Counted from the first letter of the stretch, positions 1 to 9,303 are shown. The stretch is 33,640 bases of DNA from Fredericiella sp038205395 (GCA_038205395.1 JBBRBX010000064.1:1-33640); one strand, 5' to 3'. The notes: generated by a model not told the origin, from the sequence alone. A program made the numbers and translations.

Positions 1-249
1 GTCCTGCAGATTCGACCACGTGTGCGAACCCGTCAGATACACCACCTTCCCACTCCCATCCGCAAAATATCGCGCATTCTCCCCCGATACCCGCAATGGC
101 CCACCCATCACCACAGCAGTCTGACTGATGGTCGGGTAGACGGGCGCGGGAGAGGGCTGTGTGACAGTCTGGGCGCTGACCGTAGCGGCAAGCAGGCCGG
201 CCACAATGACAGAACCGGCGACGGTCATCTGCAATATGCGAGAGATCAT
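1..249 (-). CDS. Secreted protein, N-terminal fragment (glycoside hydrolase/collagen-binding-domain-like)
   Basis: This partial gene runs off the left edge; 83 codons are visible. Reading leftward from ATG at 249, it opens with a classical signal peptide: a short basic N-terminus, a hydrophobic core (VAGSVIVAGLLAATVSA) and a likely signal peptidase I site after the VSA near residue 26. An AGGAG lies two bases before the ATG. Residues of about 57-83 read NARYFADGSGKVVYLTGSHTW and continue to the edge. I recognise this as the start of secreted apiosidase-like (DUF4038) or 'putative collagen-binding domain' proteins, the superfamily also represented by the 13731-15323 enzyme. It is probably an exported polysaccharide-active enzyme. 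The reading frame and signal peptide are seen directly; the family call rests on one short motif, and the catalytic part lies outside the window. Confidence 0.7.
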   Translation of the reverse strand, partial: MISRILQMTVAGSVIVAGLLAATVSAQTVTQPSPAPVYPTISQTAVVMGGPLRVSGENARYFADGSGKVVYLTGSHTWSNLQD

Positions 250-434
250 AACTCCTGCCTTTTCCGGTAAAAGGGATTTAATCGTAGAAGATTGCTGCGG
301 CGTTGAATCTGTACAAAGTCTGCAACAACCCTACAGCAAGCTTAGCACGCGCGCCATCTTCTCCGGCTCAGGCAAATGACCTAAGTGAGATACATCGATT
401 GGAGGAAATTTATGGAAATTAACGGGAACTGCTG

Positions 435-1355
435 CTAACGAATGGGGACGCCGTAGCGGTTGACGATGGCCTGGCCGGCGGGGCTGAGCACAAAGTCGAT
501 AAACTGGCGCACCCGCCCGGCGCTGGGGCCGTTGGAGATCAGATACATCGGTTGGGTGAAGGGATACTCCTGGCTGCGCAACGTGGCGTCCGTGGGCAGT
601 TTGCCTTCGACGCGCAGCACCTTGACCGCAGGCCGCGCCTCAGCCGAGACCGCCGGCGCGGTGGGAGCGCCCTCTTCCTCCGCCATCCACTCCACCACTT
701 CAGCGCTCGACACATAGCCGATTGCGGACGGGTTTTTGGAGACGTACTCGACTACGTCCTCGCTGGTAGGCATGACGACGGCAGTCAACGCCACCGCTTC
801 GTTGCCCATCACGCGCTCTTCAAACAGGATGCGCGAGCCGCTGCCGTCCTCACGGCTCACCAGTTGGATTTCGCCGGCGTCACTGCCCAGCGCCAGCCAG
901 TCCAGCAGCCGCCCACTGAACAGATCGCGAAGCTGCACCAGCGAGAGTTCATCGATGCTGTTGCTGGGATGGACGATGAGGGCCAACCCTTCCAGCCCGA
1001 TGGGCACCCGCACCAGCGTATCTGCTCGCCCAACCGGCGGCTGGGCTGCCGGTGTTTGGGACGCCGGTATCTGAGGCGGCAGCAGAGTGCTGGCGGCCAG
1101 GTTTACCTCGCGCCCCCGCACCAGTTCTTCGCCCACTGTGCTGCCGCCGCCGCGCACGACAAAGAGCACGTCGGGATGCTGGCGGCTAAACTCGGCGGTC
1201 AGGTCGAGCAGCACACGGCGCATGGCCGTCGAACCGGCCAGCGTGATCGTCGTCGGCGCGGGTGTTGCCACACCGGCGCTTTCGCAGCCGCCCAGCAGCA
1301 AGACCAGCGCCACACAACAGCAGGCGAGACGCATCCACAACAGGTGGGCAGACAT
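435..1355 (-). CDS. PstS-like phosphate/anion-binding lipoprotein
   Basis: A 306-residue substrate-binding protein of the phosphate-binding (PBP-like) family. The N-terminus is a lipoprotein signal (hydrophobic run, then LLLGGC with the lipobox Cys near residue 24), so it should be tethered outside the membrane. The ligand-binding signature AGSTAM (about residues 40-45) and a later SREDGSGSR motif are typical of PstS/SphX-type proteins that bind oxyanions through Ser, Thr, Arg and Asp. I chose ATG at 1355; the frame is open to a TTG at 1382, but that would overlap uppP and put nine residues before the signal peptide. It begins 16 bases after the uppP stop, so it is probably the last gene of tgt-uppP. 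No pstC, pstA or pstB is nearby, so it may serve a transporter elsewhere or be a stand-alone sensor. Ligand specificity is inferred. Confidence 0.85.
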   Translation of the reverse strand: MSAHLLWMRLACCCVALVLLLGGCESAGVATPAPTTITLAGSTAMRRVLLDLTAEFSRQHPDVLFVVRGGGSTVGEELVRGREVNLAASTLLPPQIPASQTPAAQPPVGRADTLVRVPIGLEGLALIVHPSNSIDELSLVQLRDLFSGRLLDWLALGSDAGEIQLVSREDGSGSRILFEERVMGNEAVALTAVVMPTSEDVVEYVSKNPSAIGYVSSAEVVEWMAEEEGAPTAPAVSAEARPAVKVLRVEGKLPTDATLRSQEYPFTQPMYLISNGPSAGRVRQFIDFVLSPAGQAIVNRYGVPIR

Positions 1356-1371
1356 GGCAGACGCGGCGCCC

Positions 1372-2199
1372 CTACAGCACAAACGAGAGCGTGATGGCGG
1401 CCAGCCCCACGATCAGACAGTAGCCGCTAAAGACATAGAGCGTGTGGTTGCGCAGATAACGCAGCAGAAAACGGATGGCCAGGATGCCGGCAATCGCCGC
1501 CGCCACAAAGCCGGCCGCCAGCGGCAGCAGGTGGCCGCTGATCTGGGTGGCATCCGTTCCCAGCACATCGACGATCTGCAGCACACCGGCGCCAAGAATG
1601 GCCGGCGTCCCCAGCAAAAAGCTGAAGCGCGCCGCCTGGTCGCGCCGGATCCCGCGCGCCAGTCCTGTGGCGATCGTGCTGCCGCTGCGGCTGATGCCCG
1701 GCGCCAGCGCCAAAGACTGTGCCAGCCCGATCCAGAGGGCATCCAGCCAGTTCATGCGATCCAGCTGTTTCATGTTCTGCAGCCGGCGCGCCAACTGCTC
1801 GCTCAGCGCCAGAATCCCCGCCGTCACCAGCAGAAAGAAGCCGACGGCGCGCGGGTTGAGAAACAGCCCTTCGACAAAATCCTTGAACAAAAAGCCCAGC
1901 ACGACCGCTGGAATGCTGCCCAGGATAATAAACCAGGCCAGGCGCGCATTGGGGTCAGCCAGTGAACGGCGGGCGATGCTGCCGAACCAGGCGATGATCA
2001 ACGCCACAAAGTCACGCCAGAAGACGATAAACACGGCCAGCAACGTGCCCCAGTGCAGCATCAAATCAAACAGCAGCCCCCCCGGCTGCCAGCCGAAAAG
2101 CCACGGCACTAAAGCCAGATGGGCGCTGCTGCTGACGGGGATAAACTCCGTCAGCCCTTGCACAATTCCCAGAACAATGGCGCGAATGATTTCCAGCAC
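1372..2199 (-). CDS. uppP: Undecaprenyl-diphosphatase UppP (BacA)
   Basis: An integral membrane phosphatase that converts undecaprenyl diphosphate to undecaprenyl phosphate, recycling the lipid carrier for cell-wall synthesis; overexpression gives bacitracin resistance in other bacteria. Both family signatures are present: the N-terminal QGLTEFIPVSSSAHL (about residues 14-28, catalytic Glu and the Ser/His cluster) and the later PGISRSGSTI segment. Several hydrophobic helices follow. I use GTG at 2199, giving 275 residues, the normal family length, because AAGAGGAG sits eight bases upstream at 2208-2215. The longer open frame to 2343 would place 48 unrelated residues inside the end of tgt. It lies 19 bases after tgt and 16 before the PstS-like gene, so the three are likely cotranscribed. 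Confidence 0.95.
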   Translation of the reverse strand: MLEIIRAIVLGIVQGLTEFIPVSSSAHLALVPWLFGWQPGGLLFDLMLHWGTLLAVFIVFWRDFVALIIAWFGSIARRSLADPNARLAWFIILGSIPAVVLGFLFKDFVEGLFLNPRAVGFFLLVTAGILALSEQLARRLQNMKQLDRMNWLDALWIGLAQSLALAPGISRSGSTIATGLARGIRRDQAARFSFLLGTPAILGAGVLQIVDVLGTDATQISGHLLPLAAGFVAAAIAGILAIRFLLRYLRNHTLYVFSGYCLIVGLAAITLSFVL

Positions 2200-2218
2200 C
2201 GAAGACGCTCCTCTTGGT

Positions 2219-3373
<1,155 letters not shown>

Positions 3374-3438
3374 GACGTTTGTCCGCCTGCTTTCGATTCA
3401 AATCGCACCATGCTAGCACGCCCCGTATAGGCGCGCAA

Positions 3439-3474
3439 GCCGGCAGGCGTCGCTGTGCTCACAAGCCTGCCGGC
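3439..3474 (-). terminator. Intercistronic hairpin between trmO and tgt
   Basis: A perfect 10-bp inverted repeat: GCCGGCAGGC at 3439-3448 and GCCTGCCGGC at 3465-3474, with a 16-base loop. It lies just after the trmO stop and before tgt on the minus strand. There is no T-run after the stem, so it is at best a weak or Rho-assisted terminator, or an mRNA-processing hairpin. Confidence 0.4.
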
Positions 3475-3504
3475 GCTGCACAAACATGCGTCTATTGATA
3501 AGCC

Positions 3505-3978
3505 TTACCAGTAAGCCGCCATCAGTTCGGCAGACCAAGCGGGCTGCTGAATTTCTCCCTGCGCCGTGAACTCGCGCATGACCGGCTTGATGTCAAGCAC
3601 GGGCGTGCCGTCGATGGCGTCCAGCCCGGCCACAACCAGTGTCCGTCCCTCGCGGCGCAGCAGGCGCACCACGCTGGCGCCCAGCCGGTTGGGGCGGCTG
3701 CGGGCGCGCTGGGCAAAGATGCCCACCTGCGGCCAGGCGGGATTATTGCGCGGGTGGCGGGCAGTCTTGACCACCTGGGCGGCAGCCACCTGGTGAAAGT
3801 AGAAGAGAATCTCCACATGCGAGAAAGTTTCCAGACCATCCAGCGATTCCGCCGGCAGTTCCGCCGCCAGCTCAATCGTTGAGATCACCTCGCCCCAGTT
3901 GTCATCCTCGGCCGTCACGCGGCTATTGTGCACCACCGCCACCGGCTGCAGCACGATCCACCTCAAGACTTCATCCAC
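3505..3978 (-). CDS. trmO: tRNA (N6-threonylcarbamoyladenosine37-N6)-methyltransferase TrmO
   Basis: A TsaA/YaeB-family SAM-dependent methyltransferase of 157 residues. In characterised members TrmO adds a methyl group to t6A37 of threonine tRNA. The sequence shows the expected single beta-barrel domain: WGEVISTIEL, then LDGLETFSHVEILFYFH, then the RHPRNNPAWPQVGIFAQRA segment, SRPNRLGASVVRLL, and the closing GTPVLDIKPV. The start is GTG at 3978, chosen because GGAAAGGA sits just upstream and the family begins here; the frame is open to 4296 but those 106 residues run through the hairpin element and look non-coding. It is transcribed divergently from the P-type ATPase. Family assignment is firm; the exact tRNA target is inferred from homologues. 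Confidence 0.88.
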   Translation of the reverse strand: MDEVLRWIVLQPVAVVHNSRVTAEDDNWGEVISTIELAAELPAESLDGLETFSHVEILFYFHQVAAAQVVKTARHPRNNPAWPQVGIFAQRARSRPNRLGASVVRLLRREGRTLVVAGLDAIDGTPVLDIKPVMREFTAQGEIQQPAWSAELMAAYW

Positions 3979-4319
3979 AAAATTTCCTTTCCAGCAGCGT
4001 TGGCGAGCCATAGAGATGCAAACAGGCGCAGCATAGCAGTTCGCACCCGTCCCCGTCCAGTTCACACATCCACGTGCGAGCCCGTTCGACCGGCCCGCCA
4101 CCGATTCAAATCGGCGGCTATCCCATGTGAAACCGGTTGAAAACCGGTTGGCGCGCAACGTGACGTCCGCCACCACAACCCACCTCGGTGGGTTTCGCAT
4201 TGGGTAGCCGGTGAATTGATTCACCGGCGGTCGATGCGCGGCACGAGGGTTTGCATGCTTGCCGCACAACCAATTGTCCGCTAAACTCATGGCCACATTA
4301 TCAGAAAGAAACTGCTCCC
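3979..4319. other. Intergenic region between trmO and the P-type ATPase
   Basis: This 341-base gap contains no credible gene; the open frames through it are products of repeated palindromes. Its main content is the four-hairpin element described separately. The promoters of both divergent genes should lie here, but I could not identify a convincing -35/-10 pair. Confidence 0.6.
4086..4234. repeat. Symmetrical four-hairpin repeat element (REP/MITE-like)
   Basis: About 149 bases made of four stem-loops: 4097-4118 (10-bp stem, one mismatch), 4131-4149 (8-bp stem, AACCGGTT arms), 4177-4194 (8-bp stem, AACCCACC/GGTGGGTT) and 4207-4228 (perfect 10-bp stem, two-base loop). The two halves are inverted copies of each other. 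Reading inward from either end gives TCGACCG, an outer hairpin, then GGCTATCCCATGTGAAACC (left) or GGCTACCCAATGCGAAACC (right), then an inner hairpin. So the whole unit is a large imperfect inverted repeat containing nested hairpins. I recall similar compound elements scattered through Chloroflexi genomes, but no second copy lies in this window. Confidence 0.75.
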
Positions 4320-6458
4320 ATGCCGAATTTACAGACAGTTGAAGTGCCTATCAGCGGGATGAACTGCAGCGAGTGCACGCTGCATGTTCAGCATGCCATC
4401 GAGAAGCTGCCGGGCGTAACGCAGGTCAACGTGCTGCTGGCGGCGGAAAAGGCGATCATCCGGCTGGACCCTACGCTGGTGGACGCACTGCTGATCCGCC
4501 AGGCGGTGGAAGGGGCCGGCTACCAGGTGGCGGCTGCCGCAGGCGCGCCGCAGACGGCCGCACAGCAGGGCTACACGCGCCGCGTGCTCTCGCTCATCGG
4601 GCTGGTCTTTGGCGCCGTCCTCTTTGTGGTGGTGGTTGGCGAGTGGTTTGGGCTTTTTGAACAGATTACCGGCGTCATACCCTTCTGGCTCGGCCTGCTC
4701 CTGGTCGTCGCCAGCGGCTGGCCCGTTTTTGCCAACGTGGTGCGGGCCGCAATGAAACGCCAGGTGACATCGCACACGCTCATGAGCCTGGGGGTGCTGG
4801 CGGCGCTGGCAGTCGGGCAGTGGACGACTGCCGCCGTGGTGGTCTTTTTTATGCGGGTGGGCGAGTATGTGGAAACATTCACCGCCGAAGGCGCGCGCCG
4901 TGCGGTCAAGGAGCTTACGGCGCTCACGCCGCAGACAGCGCGCGTAGAGCGCGACGGTGTGGAGCAGGAGCTGCCGATTGGCGAGGTGCACAGTGGCGAC
5001 TTAGTTGTCGTGCGCCCCGGTGAGCGCATTGCGGTGGACGGCGAAGTCGTGGCGGGCCGCGCCGTGGTCGATCAGGCCACCATCACCGGCGAGTCGCTGC
5101 CGGTGCTGGTGGAGCCGGGGTCACAAGTCTATGCCGCCACCTTGATCAGCGAGGGCAGCCTGCGCGTGCGCACCGCGCGCAGCGGCCCGGACACCACCTT
5201 CGGCAAAGTGGTCAAGCTGGTGGAAGAGGCGGAAGCGCAGCGCGCCGATGTGCAGCGCTTCGCCGACAAGTTTACTACTTATTATCTGCCGGTGGTGGCA
5301 GGGCTGGCTGCGCTCACCTTGATCATCCGCCGCGACCCGTTGGCCACGGCCGCCGTGCTGCTGGTGGCCTGCTCATGCTCGATTGCGCTGGCGACGCCGA
5401 TTGCCATGCTGGCCTCGGTGGGTGCGGCAGCGCGGCGCGGGCTGCTGATCAAAGGCGGCAAGTATTTGGAGACGCTCGCCCGCGCCGATACGCTGCTGAT
5501 CGACAAGACCGGCACGCTGACGCTGGGCCGCCCGCATATCAGCGCCGTCATCCCCTTTGACGGCTGCAGCGAAGAAGAAGTGCTGGCGCTGGCTGCCGCC
5601 GCCGAACGCGACTCCGAACACCTGCTGGCGCACGCCGTGCGCACAGCCGCGGAGGAGCGCGGGCTGGCAGTCGCCGCCGCGCAAGATTTCACATCAGCCG
5701 CCGGTCTGGGCGTCACGGCCACCGTCGCCGGTCGCAAAGTGGCGGTCGGCAGCCGCCGTTTTATAGCAGACTATGCGGCTGTGCCCGCCGAGTTCGGCGC
5801 GGAAAGGGCCGATGGAGCCGGTGAGGTCGTGATGGTGGGGGCCAGCACCCTCTATGTTGCTTGTGACGGCCACCTCTGCGGATGGTTGGCGGCGGCGGAC
5901 ACGCTGCGCCCGGAAGCGCCCGCCGCGCTGGCGGCGCTGCGCCGGCTGGGCGTCAAGCAGATTGAAATGTTGACCGGCGACAACGAAGCGACGGCCGCGG
6001 CGCTGGCAGCGGCGCTGGGCGGCATCGCCTATCGCGCCAACCTGCTGCCGGAGGACAAGATTCGCATCGTGCGCGAACAGCAGGCGCTGGGCCGTGTGGT
6101 CGTGATGGTGGGCGACGGCGTCAACGACGCGCCGGCCCTGGCTCAAGCCGATGTAGGCATTGCCATGGGCGCGGCGGGGGCTGACATTGCGCTGGAAGCG
6201 GCGCACGTGGCGCTGATGCGCGACGACTGGAGTTTGGTGCCCGAACTGTTCGCCATCGCCCAGCGCACAATGGGCGTCGTGCGCGCCAACCTTCTTTTTA
6301 CCGCCATCTATAATGTACTGGGGCTGACGCTGGCCGCGCTGGGGCTGCTGCCGCCGATCTGGGCCGCCGCCGCGCAATCGCTGCCCGACCTGGGTATCTT
6401 GGCGAACTCGGCCCGCCTGCTGCGCCCGGCCAAAAGCAATCAGGACGAACCTGCATAG
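4320..6458 (+). CDS. P1B-type heavy-metal-transporting ATPase with CSC motif
   Basis: A 712-residue P-type ATPase. An N-terminal metal-binding (HMA) domain carries GMNCSEC (Cys 16 and 19). Hydrophobic segments lie around residues 88-112, 119-141, 150-180, 320-336 and 340-375, with a terminal pair near 655-700. The actuator TGES is at 256-259, the phosphorylated Asp in DKTGT near 395, TGDN near 552 and GDGVND near 598. Two canonical motifs are altered: the TM6 metal-site CPC/CPx reads CSC (351-353), and the nucleotide-domain SEHPLA reads SEHLLA (432-437). The ion is therefore uncertain; calling it copper or zinc would be unsafe. ATG at 4320 is used because the HMA domain begins there; the frame opens upstream at 4251, inside an AT-richer leader. 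Its stop overlaps the convergent kinase gene by 19 bases. Confidence 0.93.
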   Translation: MPNLQTVEVPISGMNCSECTLHVQHAIEKLPGVTQVNVLLAAEKAIIRLDPTLVDALLIRQAVEGAGYQVAAAAGAPQTAAQQGYTRRVLSLIGLVFGAVLFVVVVGEWFGLFEQITGVIPFWLGLLLVVASGWPVFANVVRAAMKRQVTSHTLMSLGVLAALAVGQWTTAAVVVFFMRVGEYVETFTAEGARRAVKELTALTPQTARVERDGVEQELPIGEVHSGDLVVVRPGERIAVDGEVVAGRAVVDQATITGESLPVLVEPGSQVYAATLISEGSLRVRTARSGPDTTFGKVVKLVEEAEAQRADVQRFADKFTTYYLPVVAGLAALTLIIRRDPLATAAVLLVACSCSIALATPIAMLASVGAAARRGLLIKGGKYLETLARADTLLIDKTGTLTLGRPHISAVIPFDGCSEEEVLALAAAAERDSEHLLAHAVRTAAEERGLAVAAAQDFTSAAGLGVTATVAGRKVAVGSRRFIADYAAVPAEFGAERADGAGEVVMVGASTLYVACDGHLCGWLAAADTLRPEAPAALAALRRLGVKQIEMLTGDNEATAAALAAALGGIAYRANLLPEDKIRIVREQQALGRVVVMVGDGVNDAPALAQADVGIAMGAAGADIALEAAHVALMRDDWSLVPELFAIAQRTMGVVRANLLFTAIYNVLGLTLAALGLLPPIWAAAAQSLPDLGILANSARLLRPAKSNQDEPA

Positions 6459-9205
6459 GCGGCAGCCGCTTCGCACCACTGCCAGGCCCGCTCCAACGCC
6501 TCCACCAGCCGAGTCGGGTCCACAGGCTTGCTGATGTAGTCGTCCATCCCGGCGGCCAGATACTGCTGACGCTGGTCTTCAAAAGCGTTGGCCGTCATGG
6601 CGATGATATAGGGCTGCCTTTCCTCCGCCAGCTCCTGCCGGATGTGCGCCGTCGCTTCCTCGCCATCCATTTCCGGCATCTGTACATCCATCAACACAAC
6701 ATCATAGTCGTGTTCCGCGACCGCCGCCAGCACCTCCAGCCCTGTAGCGGCGACATCGGCGCGATAGCCATAGCGCGCCAGCATGCCATGCATCACCTTC
6801 TGGTTGACCCGGTTGTCCTCTGCCATCAGAATTGCGAGCGGCTGTCGCTCGCCCAGCGTCACATCCCAGCGGCTCTGCCGGCTGCCCTGCGAACTGCCCT
6901 GTTGTGAACTGTGCGGCTGCGCCGGCGGTCGCTCCGTCAAGCATCGCTGCAGTGTCTCCTGCAACTGCGTCGGCTTCACCGGCTTGCCCAGGTGGATATA
7001 CTGCCGGCTGCCGTCGGCTCTGCCCGCAGCGCTAGCCGGCTGGTCGAGCGACGTCAGCAGCACCAACGGCAGGCGGCTGACACTGAACTGTTCACGGATA
7101 GCGCCGGCCAGCGCAAAGCCATCCATGTCCGGCATCTTGCCGTCGAGAATGGCCAGATCATAGTGGCGCCCGGCCAGCAGCAGGGCCAGCGCTTCGGCGG
7201 CGCAGGTGGCCGCGCTCACCTGCATCCCCCAGCGTGTAAGCTGATGCTCCAGAATCTTGCGATTAGTGGCGTTGTCATCCACGATCAGGACATATTTGCC
7301 CTGCAGCAGAGTCAGGTCCAGCATTTCCGGCTTGGGCGTGGGCTGGGCAATGACCTGCACCGGCAGTTGGATGCGGAATAAGCTGCCGCGGCCAGGGATG
7401 CCGGCGCTCTCCACGGTAATCGTCCCGCCCATCATCTCGATCAGCCGCCGGCTGATGGCCAGTCCCAGCCCGGTGCCGCCATAGTGGCGCGTCGTCGACA
7501 TTTCCGCCTGGCTGAAGGAACGGAACAGGCGCTGCATACCCTCAGCGGAGATGCCGATCCCCGTGTCGCGCACATCGATCTGCAAATGCACCCAACAGCC
7601 CTCACGAACAGCGCCATCCGGCAGGCCGGAGGCGGGCAACGCAGAGACAGGCAACGCAGAGACGGGCAGCTCAGAGACGGACGTAGTGAGTGTGACTTCA
7701 CCCTGCTCCGTAAACTTGATGGCGTTACTTATCAGGTTGACCACCACCTGGCGCAGGCGGGTGATATCGCCACAGATGGTGAGTGGTGTTCCTTCCCCAT
7801 GTGCATAGATCAGTTCCAGCCCCTTGTGCGCGGCCGGCAGCGCCACCAGGTCCAGCGCCGAACCGAGACAGACCTCCAGCTCAAAGGGCTGCATCTCCAG
7901 TTCCAGCTTGCCGGCCTCGATCTTCGAGAAGTCCAATGTATCGTTGATGATGGTGAGCAGCGAGTCACTGCTGCTGCGGATCGTCTCCACATATTCCAAC
8001 TGCAGCGCGCTGAGTTCAGTGTCCAGCAGCAGCCCGCTCATGCCCACAATCGCGTTCATAGGCGTACGGATCTCGTGGCTCATGCTGGCGAGAAAGCTGG
8101 TCTTTGCCTGCGTCGCGGCTTCGGCGCTCTCCTGCGCCTGGCGCGCCCGCTGTTCGCTCACCGACAGCTTCTGCTCATACTGCTTCAACTCGCTGATATC
8201 GTGCAGCGCCACCAAATAACCCCCAACATACGCTCCCTGCACTCCCAGCGGCGTAATTTGCACATGCACAAAGCGGCCATCGCCTAACTGCGCCTGCACT
8301 GCCTGCCCCACCACGGCTGCCACCAGCGCCCCTTGCAGTGACTCGTTCACTACGACAAGCTGATCTGTCAAGGCGCCGATGTGGGCGCCGGTTCCTACCA
8401 ATAGCCGTTCCGCGGCCGGATTTATGTCAACAATTCGCCGCTGCGCATCCAAAACCAGCAGCCCATCGCTGATGCTCTCAAACAGCGCGTTGCGCGCCAC
8501 CGGCAGCAGGTCGAGCAGCTGCTTGCGATAGACGGCCCACATCACCAGCAGCCCGGTGAAGGTGAAGGAGATCGAAGTGCAGTTAAAGTCGACCAGCGGC
8601 CCCACACCACTCAGGTAGAGAAAGTTGCCTAGCCAAGGGATGGAGATGCCTATCAGAATAATGATACTCTGGCGCCGGTAGAGCGCCGGACAGCGGCGTA
8701 TCGCCCGCACCAGCAGCACAACTGCGGCAATCAGCAGCCCATAGAGATAGGCGGTGGAAAGCCAGAACCACCAGCCATGCTCATAGATCGTGATCGCGCC
8801 GGCCGGCATGGGCAGAGAATAGACGTTGCTGTAGAACCAGTGATGCCAACTGTTTGTAAAGACCATAACAAGCGTCAGCAGCGAGAAGGATGCCAAAGAC
8901 AAAATACGCTTGTGGGAAAACCATTTGTCCTGCCGCGTCGTGCGGGACACAAAGAGCAGCAGGAGCAGGGGAACAAACTGAACAGCGATATGGCCCACCT
9001 GGGCAAACAGTATGCGCAGCGGCAGATCGCCGGCCATGACCCGCATGCCATCCCAAAAGGACCACCAGCTTACCGCCGCCATCAAAGCGAGCAGATAATT
9101 CGCCCCCAGCGCATCACGGCGCAGCCAAATGTAACCGGTGGCGCCGGCAGCCACCGCTGCCGCCACGAAATAGATCAAGACAATCGAGCTAAACGACCCT
9201 ACCAT
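6440..9205 (-). CDS. Hybrid sensor histidine kinase (7TM-PAS-HisKA-HATPase-REC-REC)
   Basis: A 921-residue membrane-bound hybrid kinase. Residues 1-225 form about seven hydrophobic helices (His-kinase 7TM sensor type). A PAS domain (about 237-340) and a short coiled coil follow. The HisKA domain has SHEIRTPM with phospho-acceptor His 377. The ATPase domain has the N box NLISNAIKF (490-498), DTGIGIS (547-553) and GGTGLGLAIS (576-585). Receiver 1 has phospho-Asp 688 (LDGKMPDMDG) and receiver 2 has Asp 840 (MDVQMPEMDG). No Hpt domain is present, so phosphotransfer to a separate Hpt or regulator is expected. The start ATG at 9205 follows AGAAGGAA; the frame is open further, to 9430, but that runs into the previous gene. 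An unusual 15-bp tandem repeat lies inside the ATPase domain (see repeat entry). No partner response regulator is adjacent. Confidence 0.93.
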   Translation of the reverse strand: MVGSFSSIVLIYFVAAAVAAGATGYIWLRRDALGANYLLALMAAVSWWSFWDGMRVMAGDLPLRILFAQVGHIAVQFVPLLLLLFVSRTTRQDKWFSHKRILSLASFSLLTLVMVFTNSWHHWFYSNVYSLPMPAGAITIYEHGWWFWLSTAYLYGLLIAAVVLLVRAIRRCPALYRRQSIIILIGISIPWLGNFLYLSGVGPLVDFNCTSISFTFTGLLVMWAVYRKQLLDLLPVARNALFESISDGLLVLDAQRRIVDINPAAERLLVGTGAHIGALTDQLVVVNESLQGALVAAVVGQAVQAQLGDGRFVHVQITPLGVQGAYVGGYLVALHDISELKQYEQKLSVSEQRARQAQESAEAATQAKTSFLASMSHEIRTPMNAIVGMSGLLLDTELSALQLEYVETIRSSSDSLLTIINDTLDFSKIEAGKLELEMQPFELEVCLGSALDLVALPAAHKGLELIYAHGEGTPLTICGDITRLRQVVVNLISNAIKFTEQGEVTLTTSVSELPVSALPVSALPASGLPDGAVREGCWVHLQIDVRDTGIGISAEGMQRLFRSFSQAEMSTTRHYGGTGLGLAISRRLIEMMGGTITVESAGIPGRGSLFRIQLPVQVIAQPTPKPEMLDLTLLQGKYVLIVDDNATNRKILEHQLTRWGMQVSAATCAAEALALLLAGRHYDLAILDGKMPDMDGFALAGAIREQFSVSRLPLVLLTSLDQPASAAGRADGSRQYIHLGKPVKPTQLQETLQRCLTERPPAQPHSSQQGSSQGSRQSRWDVTLGERQPLAILMAEDNRVNQKVMHGMLARYGYRADVAATGLEVLAAVAEHDYDVVLMDVQMPEMDGEEATAHIRQELAEERQPYIIAMTANAFEDQRQQYLAAGMDDYISKPVDPTRLVEALERAWQWCEAAAAYAGSS
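7635..7679. repeat. 15-bp tandem repeat, three units, inside the kinase gene
   Basis: Units GGCAACGCAGAGACA (7635-7649), GGCAACGCAGAGACG (7650-7664) and GGCAGCTCAGAGACG (7665-7679). On the coding strand they encode a repeating LPVSA-type pentapeptide, near residues 512-525, in a loop between the N box and the DTGIG motif of the ATPase domain. The length is a multiple of three, so copy-number changes keep the frame. Confidence 0.85.
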
Positions 9206-9246
9206 ATTGGATTCCTTCTCTTTACTGAGCAAGAAAGGCATTTTAC

Positions 9247-9273
9247 TTACCATACTATAAGTATAGTGCGTAA
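9247..9273 (-). promoter_or_regulatory. AT-rich inverted repeat upstream of the kinase gene
   Basis: ACTATA (9254-9259), a two-base loop, then TATAGT (9262-9267), flanked by TTAC (9247-9250) and GTAA (9270-9273). On the minus strand it contains TATACT and TATAGT, plausible -10 boxes, about 50-60 bases before the kinase start. A TTGCTG lies 17 bases before one TATACT but matches -35 poorly. It may be a promoter with a palindromic operator; not proven. Confidence 0.4.
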
Positions 9274-9303
9274 CAAATGCATCAGCAATATGGCGTATAA
9301 ATT

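Noticed and set aside
412..438. Eight-codon open frame on the plus strand with a strong GGAGG just upstream
   Set aside because: It ends after eight codons, overlaps the 3' end of the PstS-like gene and resembles no leader peptide next to a regulated gene.
552..1394. Long plus-strand open frame opposite the PstS-like gene
   Set aside because: High GC makes long antisense frames common; the product is rich in Arg, His and Gln with no domain, while the minus strand encodes a clear lipoprotein.
4097..4228. CRISPR-like repeats
   Set aside because: The repeated units are palindromes of different sequence arranged as an inverted pair, without regular direct repeats and unique spacers.
3979..4296. 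N-terminal extension of trmO through the intergenic region
   Set aside because: The extra residues cross the hairpin repeat element, have no homology features, and a GTG with good ribosome-binding site lies at the family start.
6440..6458. Possible regulatory overlap of convergent ATPase and kinase ends
   Set aside because: A 19-base convergent 3' overlap is common in compact genomes and shows no special structure.
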